A stretch of 64,000 nt of DNA. Origin: Paraburkholderia lycopersici (GTDB lineage: Bacteria; Pseudomonadota; Gammaproteobacteria; Burkholderiales; Burkholderiaceae). Location: positions 124,001-188,000 of the forward strand of contig NZ_FMYQ01000001.1 of NCBI RefSeq assembly GCF_900096975.1, read 5' to 3'. Below, in pieces: positions 8,850-19,383 of this stretch (position 1 is the first letter of the stretch; each line of letters starts with the position of its first letter). The position numbers and the translations under genes were made by a program. Under the pieces are notes generated by a model. That model searched no databases, had not been told where the DNA came from, and saw only the letters and a list, made by a program, of their open reading frames with translations.

Positions 8850-11693
8850 CTAAGCCGCCTCCTTCGGCCCGAACACCCGCTTCCACAAAGCCAGCACCGC
8901 CTCGCGTTCGCGCGCGACGCGCGCCGGATCGACGCGCGCCTTTTCCATGCCGTCGAGCCGCAACTGGTGCTGCAGCTTGCGATAAAGCCGGTACGCCGAG
9001 CCTATGGTTTCCGCTTCTTCCGCGCTCATCAGCCCGAGGCGCGACACCTCGCGCAGGAGCGCGATATTGCCCGTGTTGCGGATCAGCTCGGGGTCCTGCG
9101 CCGCGTGCAGCAGCACCCAGTACTGCACGAGGAACTCGATGTCCACCATCCCGCCGCGGTCGTGCTTCAGGTCGAACAGCCCGGTGCGGTTCGGGTGGCC
9201 GTCTTCCACGCGCTGGCGCATTTCCACGATTTCCCCGGCGAGCGGCGCGGCGCCGCGCGGCGTGGTCAGCACCTGCGCGCGGATCGCCTCGAAGGCGCTG
9301 CCGATCGCCGCGTCGCCGGCCGAGAAGCGCGCGCGCGTGAGCGCCTGGTGCTCCCACACCCACGCCGTATTGGCCGCGTCGCCTTCGCGCAACTGGTAGC
9401 GGCGGAACGCGTCGAGGTCGGTCACGAGCAGGCCCGACTCGCCGTTCGGCCGCAGCCGCAGATCGACGTCGAACAACGTCCCCGCACCGGTCGCAGTCGT
9501 GAGCCAGGTGATGAGCCGCCGCGCGAACATCGCGTAGATTTCCGAGGCGCGCTCGTCATCGTCGTCGTAGAGAAAGATCAGGTCGAGATCCGACGCGTAG
9601 CCGAGCTCCTTGCCGCCGAGCTTCCCGTAGGCGATCGCGGCAAAGCGAGGCACCTCGCGATGGCGCCTCGCGAACTGCTGCCAGACCGTTTCGATGGTCA
9701 CGTCGAGCACGGCGTCCGCCAGTTCCGAGAGCCGGTCGCTCACGTGCTCGACCGAAAGCCTGCCGGCCAGGTCGTTGAGCAGGATGCGGAACACTTCGGC
9801 CTGGTGGGCGTGGCGCAGCAGGTCCATCTGCTGCTCGACGTCGGCGGCGGCGGCGAGGCGCGCGCGCAGCAGACGCGAGAACTCGGGCCAGTCGAAGGGC
9901 GTGGCCATGGCCTCGTCGTCGAGCAGTTCGTCGAGCAGTTGCGGATGGCGGATCAGATAGCCCGCCGCCCAGCGCGACGCGCCGAGCACCTTGAGCACGC
10001 GGTTGAGCGCGTCCGGGTATTCGGTGAGCAGCGCGAGGTACGCGCCGCGCCGGATCACGGCTTCGAGCAGGTCGAACATGCGCGCGAGCGTGTCGCCGCG
10101 CCGCTCGCGCGGCTCGAGCGTGCCAGCGGCTTCGAGCGCGCGCTGCGCGACGCTGTCGAAACGCTCGCGGCTCTTCTCGGGCAGGCCCGCGTAGCGCGAC
10201 GACTGCCACAGCCCGCGCAGGCGCGCGAGCAGCGGCGCGGGGTCGTCGATGCCGAGTTGCGCGAGGCGTTCGAGCAGTTCGCCTTCGGCGCTCTCTTCGG
10301 CGAGCGCGCCGCTCCAGACCCACGCCGCCGCGCCGTCCTCCGCCGCGCCGCAGCCGCTCTCCCCGCCCACCTTGTCGGAGAAGATCTGCACGAACTGGCG
10401 CTCCACCTTGTCGCGGTAGCCGTCGAGCGCCGTCATCAGCGCGGCGTAGTCGGCAAAGCCCATCGACCTCGCGAGCACGGCGCGCTCTTCCGGATCGACG
10501 GGCATGGCGTGCGTCTGCGCGTCGTCGCGGTATTGCAGGCGGTGCTCCAGTTCGCGCAGGAAGTGGTAGGCGCGCGTGAGTTCGGCGCAGACGTCGGGCG
10601 CGATCAGCCCGCGCGCGGCAGCATAGCCGAGCACGGCCAGCGTGGGGCGCACGCGAAAGCCCGCGTCCTGGCCGCCGCGAATCAGCTGGAAGACCTGGGC
10701 GCTGAACTCGATTTCGCGGATGCCGCCACGCCCGAGCTTGATGTCGTCGGCCTTGTCGGGGCGCATCATGGCGCGCCGCTGCGCTTCCTGGCGGATCTGC
10801 AGATGCAGCGAGCGAATCGCGCTGATTACGCCGAAATCCAGATAGCGCCGGTAGACGAAGGGCTTCACGAGCGAGTCGAGCTGGCGCGCAAGGCGCAGCG
10901 CGCTTTCGCTCCCGGCCTCGGAAACGAGCCGCCCCTTGATCCACGCATAGCGCTCCCATTCGCGGCCCTGCACGTAGAAGTACTCTTCGAGCATGCCGAG
11001 GCTGCACACGAGCGGCCCCGAGTCGCCGTTCGGGCGCAGCCGCATGTCGACGCGAAACACGAAGCCGTCCTCGGTCACGTCGCTCAATGCGCCGATCAGG
11101 CGCTTGCCCGCGCGCGTGAAGTAGTCCTGCGTGGCGATGGGCGCACGCTGGCCGCCCGTGGTCTCGCCGTCGTCCTCGTAGACGAAGATCAGGTCGATGT
11201 CGGACGAGACGTTCAGCTCGCGTCCGCCGAGCTTGCCCATGCCCACCACGCCGAGCGTGAGCCGCTCTCCGCCGGGGCCGCGCGGCTCGCCGTAGAGCGC
11301 CTCCAGATCGGCGCTCACGCTCGCGAGCGCGCGCTGGATCGCGACTTCGGCGAGATCGGTCATGCTGCCGGTCACCTCGGCGACATCGGCGACGCCGCCC
11401 AGGTCGCGCTCCATCACCGCGCAGATCACCTCCACGCGCAACTGGCGCAGGACCTTCTTCAAAGGCTCGTCGGTGAGCGGCGCGGCGGGTGCGGCGCTTG
11501 CTGATGCGCCTGCTGGCAGATTCGCCCCGCCGCGCTGCTGATCGCTCAACGCGTCGAGCCGGGCGACGATGCGCTCGCGCGTGAGCGGCGCGGCGGCCAG
11601 CGCCTCGACCTGGGCCGCGAGCCCGGGACGCGCGGCGTACGCACGCGCGGCATAACGGGAATAACTGGAACTGAGAAGGGGGATGTCGGTCAT
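8850..11693 (-). CDS. glnE: Bifunctional glutamine synthetase adenylyltransferase / adenylyl-removing enzyme
   Basis: Adds AMP to, and phosphorolytically removes it from, glutamine synthetase in response to PII and glutamine, so it sets nitrogen assimilation. At 947 residues it matches E. coli GlnE (946). Two nucleotidyltransferase domains are visible, each with the paired-Asp motif: one around SSDIDLIFVYEDDGE in the N-terminal half and one around ASDLDLIFLYDDDD in the C-terminal half. Both are followed by the VDLRLRPNG/VDMRLRPNG repeat, and PII-uridylyltransferase-like helical segments lie between. The start MTDIPLLSSSYSRY at 11693 is used; the frame is open for 35 more codons upstream with no family character. 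It is divergent from the yhdP-like gene across 298 bp in which I see no further gene. Confidence 0.96.
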   Translation of the reverse strand: MTDIPLLSSSYSRYAARAYAARPGLAAQVEALAAAPLTRERIVARLDALSDQQRGGANLPAGASASAAPAAPLTDEPLKKVLRQLRVEVICAVMERDLGGVADVAEVTGSMTDLAEVAIQRALASVSADLEALYGEPRGPGGERLTLGVVGMGKLGGRELNVSSDIDLIFVYEDDGETTGGQRAPIATQDYFTRAGKRLIGALSDVTEDGFVFRVDMRLRPNGDSGPLVCSLGMLEEYFYVQGREWERYAWIKGRLVSEAGSESALRLARQLDSLVKPFVYRRYLDFGVISAIRSLHLQIRQEAQRRAMMRPDKADDIKLGRGGIREIEFSAQVFQLIRGGQDAGFRVRPTLAVLGYAAARGLIAPDVCAELTRAYHFLRELEHRLQYRDDAQTHAMPVDPEERAVLARSMGFADYAALMTALDGYRDKVERQFVQIFSDKVGGESGCGAAEDGAAAWVWSGALAEESAEGELLERLAQLGIDDPAPLLARLRGLWQSSRYAGLPEKSRERFDSVAQRALEAAGTLEPRERRGDTLARMFDLLEAVIRRGAYLALLTEYPDALNRVLKVLGASRWAAGYLIRHPQLLDELLDDEAMATPFDWPEFSRLLRARLAAAADVEQQMDLLRHAHQAEVFRILLNDLAGRLSVEHVSDRLSELADAVLDVTIETVWQQFARRHREVPRFAAIAYGKLGGKELGYASDLDLIFLYDDDDERASEIYAMFARRLITWLTTATGAGTLFDVDLRLRPNGESGLLVTDLDAFRRYQLREGDAANTAWVWEHQALTRARFSAGDAAIGSAFEAIRAQVLTTPRGAAPLAGEIVEMRQRVEDGHPNRTGLFDLKHDRGGMVDIEFLVQYWVLLHAAQDPELIRNTGNIALLREVSRLGLMSAEEAETIGSAYRLYRKLQHQLRLDGMEKARVDPARVAREREAVLALWKRVFGPKEAA

Positions 11694-11991
11694 GAAGGGC
11701 TGCTTGCCGGAAGGCTCGCTGTTGTGTCGACGACAGTCGCTATGGTTCGATCGGCAGGAACCGTCCCGCGCGACGCTCGCACCGAACCCCGCTTGCACCG
11801 AACCCTTGTCCCACCGGAACTGGCGGCCCGCTTCGCCGTTGCATCCGGCGTCACGGGCGCTGCAGTGCGGAAAACCGTGCGTGTCACGCGCGGCACGGCC
11901 ATCCCGGCTTCCCCGGATGGTCGGCCCGACGGCCCTGTGTGATACATTTCGTCGTTAGAACGCAACGCTACCATACCCCACCCGCCGCAGC

Positions 11992-14900
11992 ATGTCCGAG
12001 CGAAACGATCACGCCGGCCCGCCCCCATCCGGACATGCCAGCCAGGCGGCCGAGCCAGGGGGGCCGCACCATCATCACCCGGTCTTGCGTCACACGCTGC
12101 GCGTGCTGGCGGCCATCGCGCTCGTCCTGTATTTCATCGTCGGCACCCTGCTGCTAGGGCTGCGCTACGTCGTGCTGCCCCGCGTGGACAGCTTCCGTCC
12201 GCGCATCGAGCAGGTCGTCTCGGAGAAGATCCGCGCCGAGTTCCGCATCGGCAGGCTGGCGCCTCACTGGTCCGGCTTCCAGCCCGGCATCGACATCAGC
12301 AATCTCACGATCCGCGACCGCCACGGCAAGATCGCGCTCGACGTGCCGCACGCCACCGCGTCGGTTTCATGGCGCTCGCTCGTGCTGCTCGAGCCGCTGC
12401 TCTCGAGCATCGTGGTCGAGCAGCCCGACGTGCAGATCGCCCGCGAGGACGACGGCACGCTCACCGTCGCGGGCGTGCCGGTACCCACCGCGCATACGGG
12501 CAACGCCACCTTCACGACCTGGCTCATGCGCCAGGAGGCCATCGTGCTGCGCGGCGGCACGCTGCGCTGGCACGACGCCACGCGCGACGCGCCCGACCTC
12601 GCGCTCTCGCACATCCGGCTCGCGATCCTCAACGACGGCTACGACCACCGCGTCGCGCTGCAGGCGCCGGCCGAGGGCACCGTGCTGCACGGCCCGCTCG
12701 ACTTCCGCGCGCACTTCACGCATGCGCGCGCCTCGCAGGCCGGCAAGCCGCTCGGCTGGAGCGGCGACACCTATCTCTCGACGGGCCCCGTCGACCTGCC
12801 CACGCTCGCGCGCTACGTCAACATACCGATCGCCACCTACACCGGCCGCATCGACAACGCGATCTGGGCGCACTTCGCGAACGGACGCATTCTCTCGGCG
12901 AGCGGCGCGCTCGAAGGAGCAAACGTTTCGCTGCGCGTGCGGCCGACGCAGCCGCTGCTCGACGTGCCCGTGGCGAACTTCCACTGGCGCGTGGGCATCG
13001 AGCCCGGCGACTACACGCTCAGGCTGCGCGACTTCCATGCGGAGCTCGGCCAGCCGCCGCTCGACGACGGCACGCCGCTCGCGCGCTCGCTCGCGCTCAC
13101 GACGCTCGACGCGCGCTTTCGCCAGCAGTCGGTGCAGCACGGCCAGCTGATGACCGTGCGCGGCGACCGCATCGACCTCGGCATCCTCGCCGAGTTCATG
13201 CGCGCGCTGCCGTTGCCGGGGCGCGTACTCAATACGCTCGTGCGCTTCAATCCGCGCGGGCTCGTCGCGAACTACGAACTGGGCCTCGAGCGCGCGAAAC
13301 CCGAGGCCGGCGAAGCGGCCACCGAGCAGCGCGCCACGGGCGTCGAGCCCATCACCCACTATCGCTTCAAGGGCGACCTGCAGGGCATCAGCGTGAACGC
13401 GCAGGAGCCGGGGCCGGGCCTCACGCCGCGCGGCCACCCGCGCGCGGGCCTGCCCGGCTTCGAGAACCTCTGGGGGCGCATCGACTCCGACGAATCGCAC
13501 GGCACCATCGACCTCGACACGGCCAACGCCGCCGTCACGCTGCCCGGCGTGTTCGACAACCCGCGCCTCACGTTCGACCGGCTCTACGGCGCGGCCAAAT
13601 GGACCGTTGCCGCCGAGCGCGAGCCCGGCAACCGGCTGAAGGCCTTCACCGTCGACGTCGCCGATTTCGGCGTGGAAAACGCCGACGCGCGCGCGAAGAT
13701 GACCGCGCACTACACGAACCCCGGCAAGGGGCGCGGCTCGCTCGACCTCGTCGCGCACTTCGAGCGCGCGCAGGTCAACGCCATCCCGCGCTATCTGCCC
13801 ACCAGCCTCATGGAGAAAACGCGCATCTATCTCGGCCACGGTCTGCAGGCGGGCGTGTCGAGGGGCGCGACGATCGAGATCCACGGCGATCTGACCCAAT
13901 TCCCCTACTCGCGCGCGCCCGATGCGGGCCAGTTCCGCATCGTCGCGCCGTTCACGGGCGGGCGCTTCGACCCGTCGCCGTTCCCGCCGCGCAAGATGCG
14001 CAACGGCGCGCCGAACATCTGGCCGGCGTTCGACGGCATCGACGGCGTGTTCAGGCTGCATGAGAACAAGCTGCGCTTCGACGTCGATCGCGGCCACTAC
14101 CGCCGCTTCGTGCTGCGCGACGTGAGCGGGCGCATCGACGAGCTGGGCATCAAGGGCTCCGACCTCGTGATCGAGGGCACCGGACGCGGACCGCTCGCGG
14201 ACCTGCTCGACTACGCGGACAACAGCTCGCTCGGCGTGATGTCGAAGCACCTCGCCGCGAAGGTGCGGGCGCAAGGGCAGTCCACGCTTTCGCTCAAGCT
14301 CACGATCCCGCGCAAGCCGATGCCGAATGTGCTGCTCGCGGGCGCGATCGGCTTCGAGAACAACACGCTCACCGCGAGCAACGTGCCGCCGGTCTCGAAC
14401 CTCACGGGCCGCGTGCGCTTCACCAACCACAGCGCCAATTTCGACCGGCTCACGGCGCGCTTTCTCGGCGGCGACCTGCGCGCGAGCGGCGGCCTGCGCG
14501 AAGACGGACGCTATGCGGTGAACGTCGCGGGCGACGTAGCCGTCGATGCGGCGCGCGGGCTGAATCTGCACGGCATGGCGGCGGCGGCGCTGGGGCGTCT
14601 TTCGGGCGCGGCGCCCTACTCGCTTTCGGTGGCGGGCGAGCGCGGACATCTACCCGACGTGAAGGCCGACGCCGACCTCACCGGCCTCGCGCTCGACCTG
14701 CCCGCGCCGTTCGGCAAGGCGGCCGGCACGCCGATGCCGTTGAGCTTCGATCTGCAGCCGGGCACGGGCGACTTCGCCGGACCCGGCGCCAGTGCCGACA
14801 CTGCCGACAGTGCCGCGTACCAGCACGCCGAGCTCACGCTCGGGCCGCTCGCCGCGCGCTACGTGCTGCGCCGCCATCCGGGCCGCGTGCCCGAAGTGAT

Positions 14901-16464
14901 GCGCGGCGCGATCGGCATGAACCGGCCTGCGGACCTGCCCGCCCAAGGCGTGACGGCAGCCATCGACCTCCCGGCCTTCGACGCCGACGCGTGGCGCGCC
15001 GTGGTGCAGCAGTTGCGCGGAGCGGCAGGGCCGGCGCAGGCGCAATCGCCAACACAAACTCAGGGCGCGACGCCGGCTCGCAGGCCTGCCGCACCCGCTA
15101 TCGCGCGTGCCGCGAGCGACGCCGGGGCTCCGCTCTCCGCACCGCGAAGCGCGGCAAGAACCGCGACGCAAGACGCGGGCGCGCCCCAATCCGCCGCAAC
15201 CGGCGCGGCGCAAAGCCCGGCACCGGCACCGGCCTCCGCTGAAGCCACGGCCGCCTCGTCCCCGCTCGCCGCGGACGGTGCGGTCGGGCAGTTCCTGCCC
15301 TCGCGCTTCGCGGTCCACGTCGGCACGCTCACGCTGCTCAAGCGCCACTGGGAGAACGTCGTGGTCGGCGCGTCGCGCACCGGCGAGCGCGGCAACGAAT
15401 GGCAGGCGAACGTCGCCTCCAACCAGGTCTCGGGCCACGTCTCCTGGAAGCCCGGCGACGTGCCGGGCGCGCCGGGCACGCTCGAAGCGCGGCTTGCGAG
15501 CCTCACCGTGCCCGCCGCCACGGAGAACGACCTGCTCGGCCAGGCGATGTCGCAGCCCGCGCAGAACATGCCGTCGATCGATCTCGTCGTGAACCGGCTC
15601 ATCGTGCGCGGGCGCGATCTCGGCCGCCTTCAGGTGAACGCGCACAACTTCGACGACAACGGCGTGCCGGTCTGGCAGCTGGACCGGCTCGACATCAGCA
15701 ACCCGGACGCGCACCTCACGGCCACCGAAAACTGGCGCGCCGTGGACGACACCGGCGCGAGCGACGACTCGGCCGCCGCCGGCATGCAGACGCCGCGCCG
15801 CACCGCGCTCGACTTCCACCTCGACATCGCGGACGCCGGCGCGCTGCTCGAACGCGCGGGCAAGCCACGTGTGCTCAGGCGCGGCTCGGGCGTGCTCTCG
15901 GGCAACCTGGTGTGGCGCGGCGGCCCGACGCGCATCGACTTTCCGTCGCTCAACGGCAATCTCACGCTCGAGCTGCGCCACGGCCAGATCCTCAAGGTCG
16001 ATCCTGGCGTGGCGAGGCTGCTCGGCGTGCTGAGCCTGCAAAGCCTCGCGCGCTTCACGCAAATGGACTTCCGCGACGTGATCGGCGAGGGCCTGCCCTT
16101 CACGAGCGCGACGGCCACCGCGCAGATCCAGAACGGCATCGGCAGCACCAACGACTTCCGGCTCGTCACCGCGCCGGGACGCGCGACGATGACGGGCAGC
16201 GTCGACCTCGCGCACGAAACCCAGGACCTGCGCGTGCGCGTGGTGCCGACGGTCAGCGCAGGCGCCGGCGTGGTCGCCGCGGCCGTCATCAATCCGCTCT
16301 TCGGCCTCGGCGCGCTGATCGGCGACATCGTGCTCTCGCACACGGTCGAGCACGCCTTCGCGACGGATTTCGCGATCACCGGCCCATGGTCGAAACCGCA
16401 CGTCGAGCGGCTGCACGGCGATCAAGGTAAGATGGACGCGCTGGCGCCGGGCGCTACGCACTGA
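11992..16464 (+). CDS. yhdP: YhdP-family AsmA-like envelope protein
   Basis: Very large inner-membrane-anchored periplasmic protein of the AsmA/TamB/YhdP family, implicated in E. coli in phospholipid transport to the outer membrane. The 1490 residues start with a His-rich cytosolic stretch (GGPHHHHP, residues 23-30) and one membrane segment (about 38-60). A long beta-rich region follows, with the family end motif (FRDVIGEGLPF, then VVAAAVINPLFGLGALIGD). It is longer than E. coli YhdP (1266). Part of the excess is an Ala/Pro/Ser/Gln-rich linker at residues ~1015-1096, which looks disordered. No Shine-Dalgarno is obvious. It is followed 70 bp later by the nit gene, and the yhdP-nit-tldD order is shared with many proteobacteria. 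Confidence 0.9.
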   Translation: MSERNDHAGPPPSGHASQAAEPGGPHHHHPVLRHTLRVLAAIALVLYFIVGTLLLGLRYVVLPRVDSFRPRIEQVVSEKIRAEFRIGRLAPHWSGFQPGIDISNLTIRDRHGKIALDVPHATASVSWRSLVLLEPLLSSIVVEQPDVQIAREDDGTLTVAGVPVPTAHTGNATFTTWLMRQEAIVLRGGTLRWHDATRDAPDLALSHIRLAILNDGYDHRVALQAPAEGTVLHGPLDFRAHFTHARASQAGKPLGWSGDTYLSTGPVDLPTLARYVNIPIATYTGRIDNAIWAHFANGRILSASGALEGANVSLRVRPTQPLLDVPVANFHWRVGIEPGDYTLRLRDFHAELGQPPLDDGTPLARSLALTTLDARFRQQSVQHGQLMTVRGDRIDLGILAEFMRALPLPGRVLNTLVRFNPRGLVANYELGLERAKPEAGEAATEQRATGVEPITHYRFKGDLQGISVNAQEPGPGLTPRGHPRAGLPGFENLWGRIDSDESHGTIDLDTANAAVTLPGVFDNPRLTFDRLYGAAKWTVAAEREPGNRLKAFTVDVADFGVENADARAKMTAHYTNPGKGRGSLDLVAHFERAQVNAIPRYLPTSLMEKTRIYLGHGLQAGVSRGATIEIHGDLTQFPYSRAPDAGQFRIVAPFTGGRFDPSPFPPRKMRNGAPNIWPAFDGIDGVFRLHENKLRFDVDRGHYRRFVLRDVSGRIDELGIKGSDLVIEGTGRGPLADLLDYADNSSLGVMSKHLAAKVRAQGQSTLSLKLTIPRKPMPNVLLAGAIGFENNTLTASNVPPVSNLTGRVRFTNHSANFDRLTARFLGGDLRASGGLREDGRYAVNVAGDVAVDAARGLNLHGMAAAALGRLSGAAPYSLSVAGERGHLPDVKADADLTGLALDLPAPFGKAAGTPMPLSFDLQPGTGDFAGPGASADTADSAAYQHAELTLGPLAARYVLRRHPGRVPEVMRGAIGMNRPADLPAQGVTAAIDLPAFDADAWRAVVQQLRGAAGPAQAQSPTQTQGATPARRPAAPAIARAASDAGAPLSAPRSAARTATQDAGAPQSAATGAAQSPAPAPASAEATAASSPLAADGAVGQFLPSRFAVHVGTLTLLKRHWENVVVGASRTGERGNEWQANVASNQVSGHVSWKPGDVPGAPGTLEARLASLTVPAATENDLLGQAMSQPAQNMPSIDLVVNRLIVRGRDLGRLQVNAHNFDDNGVPVWQLDRLDISNPDAHLTATENWRAVDDTGASDDSAAAGMQTPRRTALDFHLDIADAGALLERAGKPRVLRRGSGVLSGNLVWRGGPTRIDFPSLNGNLTLELRHGQILKVDPGVARLLGVLSLQSLARFTQMDFRDVIGEGLPFTSATATAQIQNGIGSTNDFRLVTAPGRATMTGSVDLAHETQDLRVRVVPTVSAGAGVVAAAVINPLFGLGALIGDIVLSHTVEHAFATDFAITGPWSKPHVERLHGDQGKMDALAPGATH

Positions 16465-16534
16465 CCCCGCCCCGGCGCAAACGGGCACGCAGTATGCGTG
16501 CCACGCTTTCCCGAACCCCATTCAAGATCTGTCG

Positions 16535-17362
<828 letters not shown>

Positions 17363-17478
17363 ATATCCCCCGGCCTGACTACCCCGCGAACCCATACCAC
17401 CACGATCGGGACGCTTGATTTCGCAGCACCGCGCCCGAATCTCCATTGACAGACTCATCGACTGATCCCTCTGAGCGC

Positions 17479-18945
17479 ATGAACATCATCGAACCCGGCA
17501 TCCGCAATCTGGCGACCGCGAAGGACCTGCTCCTCACGCCCTACGGCCTCGACGAGGCAGTGCTCACGCGCACGCTCGGCGAGATCTTCACGCACCGCGT
17601 CGACTACGCCGACCTTTACTTCCAGACCACGCGCAGCGAGGCCTGGAGCCTCGAAGAGGGCATCGTCAAGTCGGGCAGCTTCAGCATCGACCAGGGCGTG
17701 GGCGTGCGCGCCGTGTCCGGCGAGCGCACCGCTTTCGCCTATTCCGACGACCTCTCGCCCGAAGCGATCCGCCAGGCGGCCGTCGCCACACGCTCGATCG
17801 CGAGAGCCGGCGGCGGCAAGCAGAAAATCCAGGTAGCGAGGTCGCTCACGGGCATCGCGGGCCGCGATCTGTACCTGCCCTCCGACCCGCTGTCCTCGCT
17901 CGACGCCACCGAAAAAGTGAAGCTGCTCGAGCGCGTCGAGAAAATGGCGCGCGGCCGCGACCCGCGCATCACGCAGGTCATGGCCGCGCTCGCCGGCGAG
18001 TACGACGTCGTGCTCGTCGCGCGCAGCGACGGCGCGCTCGCGGCCGACATCCGCCCGCTCGTGCGCGTGTCCGTCACGGTGATCGCCGAGCAGAACGGCC
18101 GCCGCGAAATCGGCAACGGCGGCGGCGGCGGACGCTTCGACTACGCCTACTTCACCGACGAGATCCTCTCGAAGTACGTGGACGACGCCGTGCACGCCGC
18201 GCTCGTGAACCTCGAAGCGCGCCCGGCGCCGGCCGGCGCGATGACCGTCGTGCTCGGGCCGGGCTGGCCCGGCGTGCTGCTGCACGAGGCGATCGGCCAT
18301 GGGCTCGAAGGCGACTTCAATCGCAAGGGCTCGTCGGCATTTGCGGGGCGTATCGGCGAGCAGGTCGCCGCCAAGGGCGTGACCGTGGTCGACGACGGCA
18401 CGCTGCCCAACCGCCGCGGCTCGTTGAACATCGACGACGAAGGCAACGCCACGCAGTGCACGACGCTGATCGAGGACGGCATTCTCAAGGGCTACATTCA
18501 GGACTCGCTCAACGCGCGCCTCATGAAAATGCCCGTCACCGGCAACGCGCGCCGCGAGTCGTACGCCGCCCTGCCCATGCCGCGCATGACCAACACGTAT
18601 ATGCTCAACGGCGACAAGGACCCGCAGGAAATCATCGCCTCGGTGAAGAATGGCCTCTATGCCGTGAACTTCGGCGGCGGCCAGGTGGACATCACGAACG
18701 GCAAGTTCGTATTCTCGGCCTCCGAGGCGTACATGATCGAGGACGGCAAGATCACCTACCCCGTGAAGGGCGCGACGCTGATCGGCAGCGGCCCGGAGTC
18801 GCTCAAGTACGTGAGCATGATCGGCAACGACATGCGCCTCGACTCGGGCGTGGGCGTGTGCGGCAAGGAGGGCCAGAGCGTGCCCGTGGGCGTGGGCCAG
18901 CCGACGCTGCGCATCGACCGCATGACGGTGGGCGGCACGGTTTAA
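17479..18945 (+). CDS. tldD: Metalloprotease TldD
   Basis: Zn-dependent peptidase partner of TldE/PmbA, which in E. coli processes microcin B17 and degrades CcdA. The HExxxH zinc motif appears as [12 protein letters not shown], followed by [12 protein letters not shown] and the C-terminal segment with [15 protein letters not shown] chose the ATG at 17479 (488 aa, [12 protein letters not shown]). A TTG 33 bases upstream would add [11 protein letters not shown], but neither start has a good Shine-Dalgarno. The partner tldE is not in the window. A 10-bp perfect hairpin follows the stop codon by 37 bp. Confidence 0.95.
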   Translation: MNIIEPGIRNLATAKDLLLTPYGLDEAVLTRTLGEIFTHRVDYADLYFQTTRSEAWSLEEGIVKSGSFSIDQGVGVRAVSGERTAFAYSDDLSPEAIRQAAVATRSIARAGGGKQKIQVARSLTGIAGRDLYLPSDPLSSLDATEKVKLLERVEKMARGRDPRITQVMAALAGEYDVVLVARSDGALAADIRPLVRVSVTVIAEQNGRREIGNGGGGGRFDYAYFTDEILSKYVDDAVHAALVNLEARPAPAGAMTVVLGPGWPGVLLHEAIGHGLEGDFNRKGSSAFAGRIGEQVAAKGVTVVDDGTLPNRRGSLNIDDEGNATQCTTLIEDGILKGYIQDSLNARLMKMPVTGNARRESYAALPMPRMTNTYMLNGDKDPQEIIASVKNGLYAVNFGGGQVDITNGKFVFSASEAYMIEDGKITYPVKGATLIGSGPESLKYVSMIGNDMRLDSGVGVCGKEGQSVPVGVGQPTLRIDRMTVGGTV

Positions 18946-18982
18946 GCACCCTCCCTGCAAACTCCATGCACGGGGATGCGGA

Positions 18983-19006
18983 AAATCCGCACCTCCGTGC
19001 GGATTT
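18983..19006 (+). terminator. Putative terminator after tldD
   Basis: Perfect 10-bp stem AAATCCGCAC / GTGCGGATTT around a CTCC loop. The T run is short (TTT), with a TTTTTT only about 15 nt further on, so termination strength is uncertain. Confidence 0.5.
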
Positions 19007-19060
19007 CCTGCATGCACCTCATTTTTTCTGCGGCCCTTCCGCTTTTTTTGCCAACCCGAC

Positions 19061-19089
19061 TTGCCAGCCACGAGAAGCCCGGGTTATAA
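19061..19089 (+). promoter_or_regulatory. Sigma-70-like promoter of the aroG leader
   Basis: TTGCCA (19061-19066), a 17-bp spacer and TTATAA (19084-19089) would start transcription near 19096, about 64 nt before the leader-peptide ATG and about 287 nt before aroG. Confidence 0.6.
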
Positions 19090-19159
19090 AGGCAATCACC
19101 CTTTTCGACATCACGAACGCGAAGTCTTCACGACGCTTTCATTCAGCACTCGCACCGCC

Positions 19160-19228
19160 ATGTTCGCCACGAAGTTTTACTTTTACTTCTTTTGGTATCT
19201 CAGACCGCTGGCGGATCGAGAGGGTTGA
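19160..19228 (+). CDS. Aromatic-rich attenuator leader peptide upstream of aroG (22 aa)
   Basis: ATG ORF of 22 codons. Codons 6-13 read F-Y-F-Y-F-F-W-Y without interruption (19175-19198). In total it has five Phe, three Tyr and one Trp, 9 of 22 residues. This composition has no plausible role other than measuring charged aromatic tRNAs. The UGA (19226-19228) lies 32 nt before the base of a strong intrinsic terminator, and an antiterminator arm is encoded in codons 16-19. The gene ahead encodes DAHP synthase, the entry enzyme of aromatic amino acid synthesis. No Shine-Dalgarno is apparent (CTCGCACCGCC precedes the ATG), which is a weakness. By analogy with the trp and phe leaders, ribosome stalling on uncharged Phe/Tyr/Trp codons would permit readthrough. 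Confidence 0.85.
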   Translation: MFATKFYFYFFWYLRPLADREG

Positions 19229-19289
19229 TAGTACGCGCAGGACCCCGAACACACGAGAAACCGCCAGCCAAGCCTGGCGGTTTTTTTTT
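19207..19289 (+). promoter_or_regulatory. Transcription attenuator of aroG (antiterminator and terminator)
   Basis: The terminator is the stem CCGCCAG (19261-19267) with CTGGCGG (19274-19280), extended by AAA-TTT pairs, a 6-nt loop and nine T residues (19281-19289). The 5' arm CCGCCAGC (19261-19268) can instead pair, 8 of 8 bases, with GCTGGCGG at 19207-19214 inside the leader-peptide gene, just beyond its aromatic codons. The two pairings exclude each other. A ribosome at the leader stop codon would cover 19207-19214 and leave the terminator free. One stalled on the early aromatic codons would leave that arm exposed to form the antiterminator. Confidence 0.85.
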
Positions 19290-19383
19290 GCCCTTCGCCT
19301 CAAGAGCCGCACTTTCATCTAACCGGATTTGAAGCACCGTCCAAGCGACGCACGCTACGCACACAGGATCAGGAGAAACGACC

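Noticed and set aside
8802-11504. 900-codon plus-strand frame opposite glnE
   Set aside because: Antisense to an obvious GlnE with both catalytic domains; composition typical of a shadow frame.
12367-14649. 760-codon minus-strand frame inside the YhdP-like gene
   Set aside because: Antisense shadow; no motif and no ribosome site of note.
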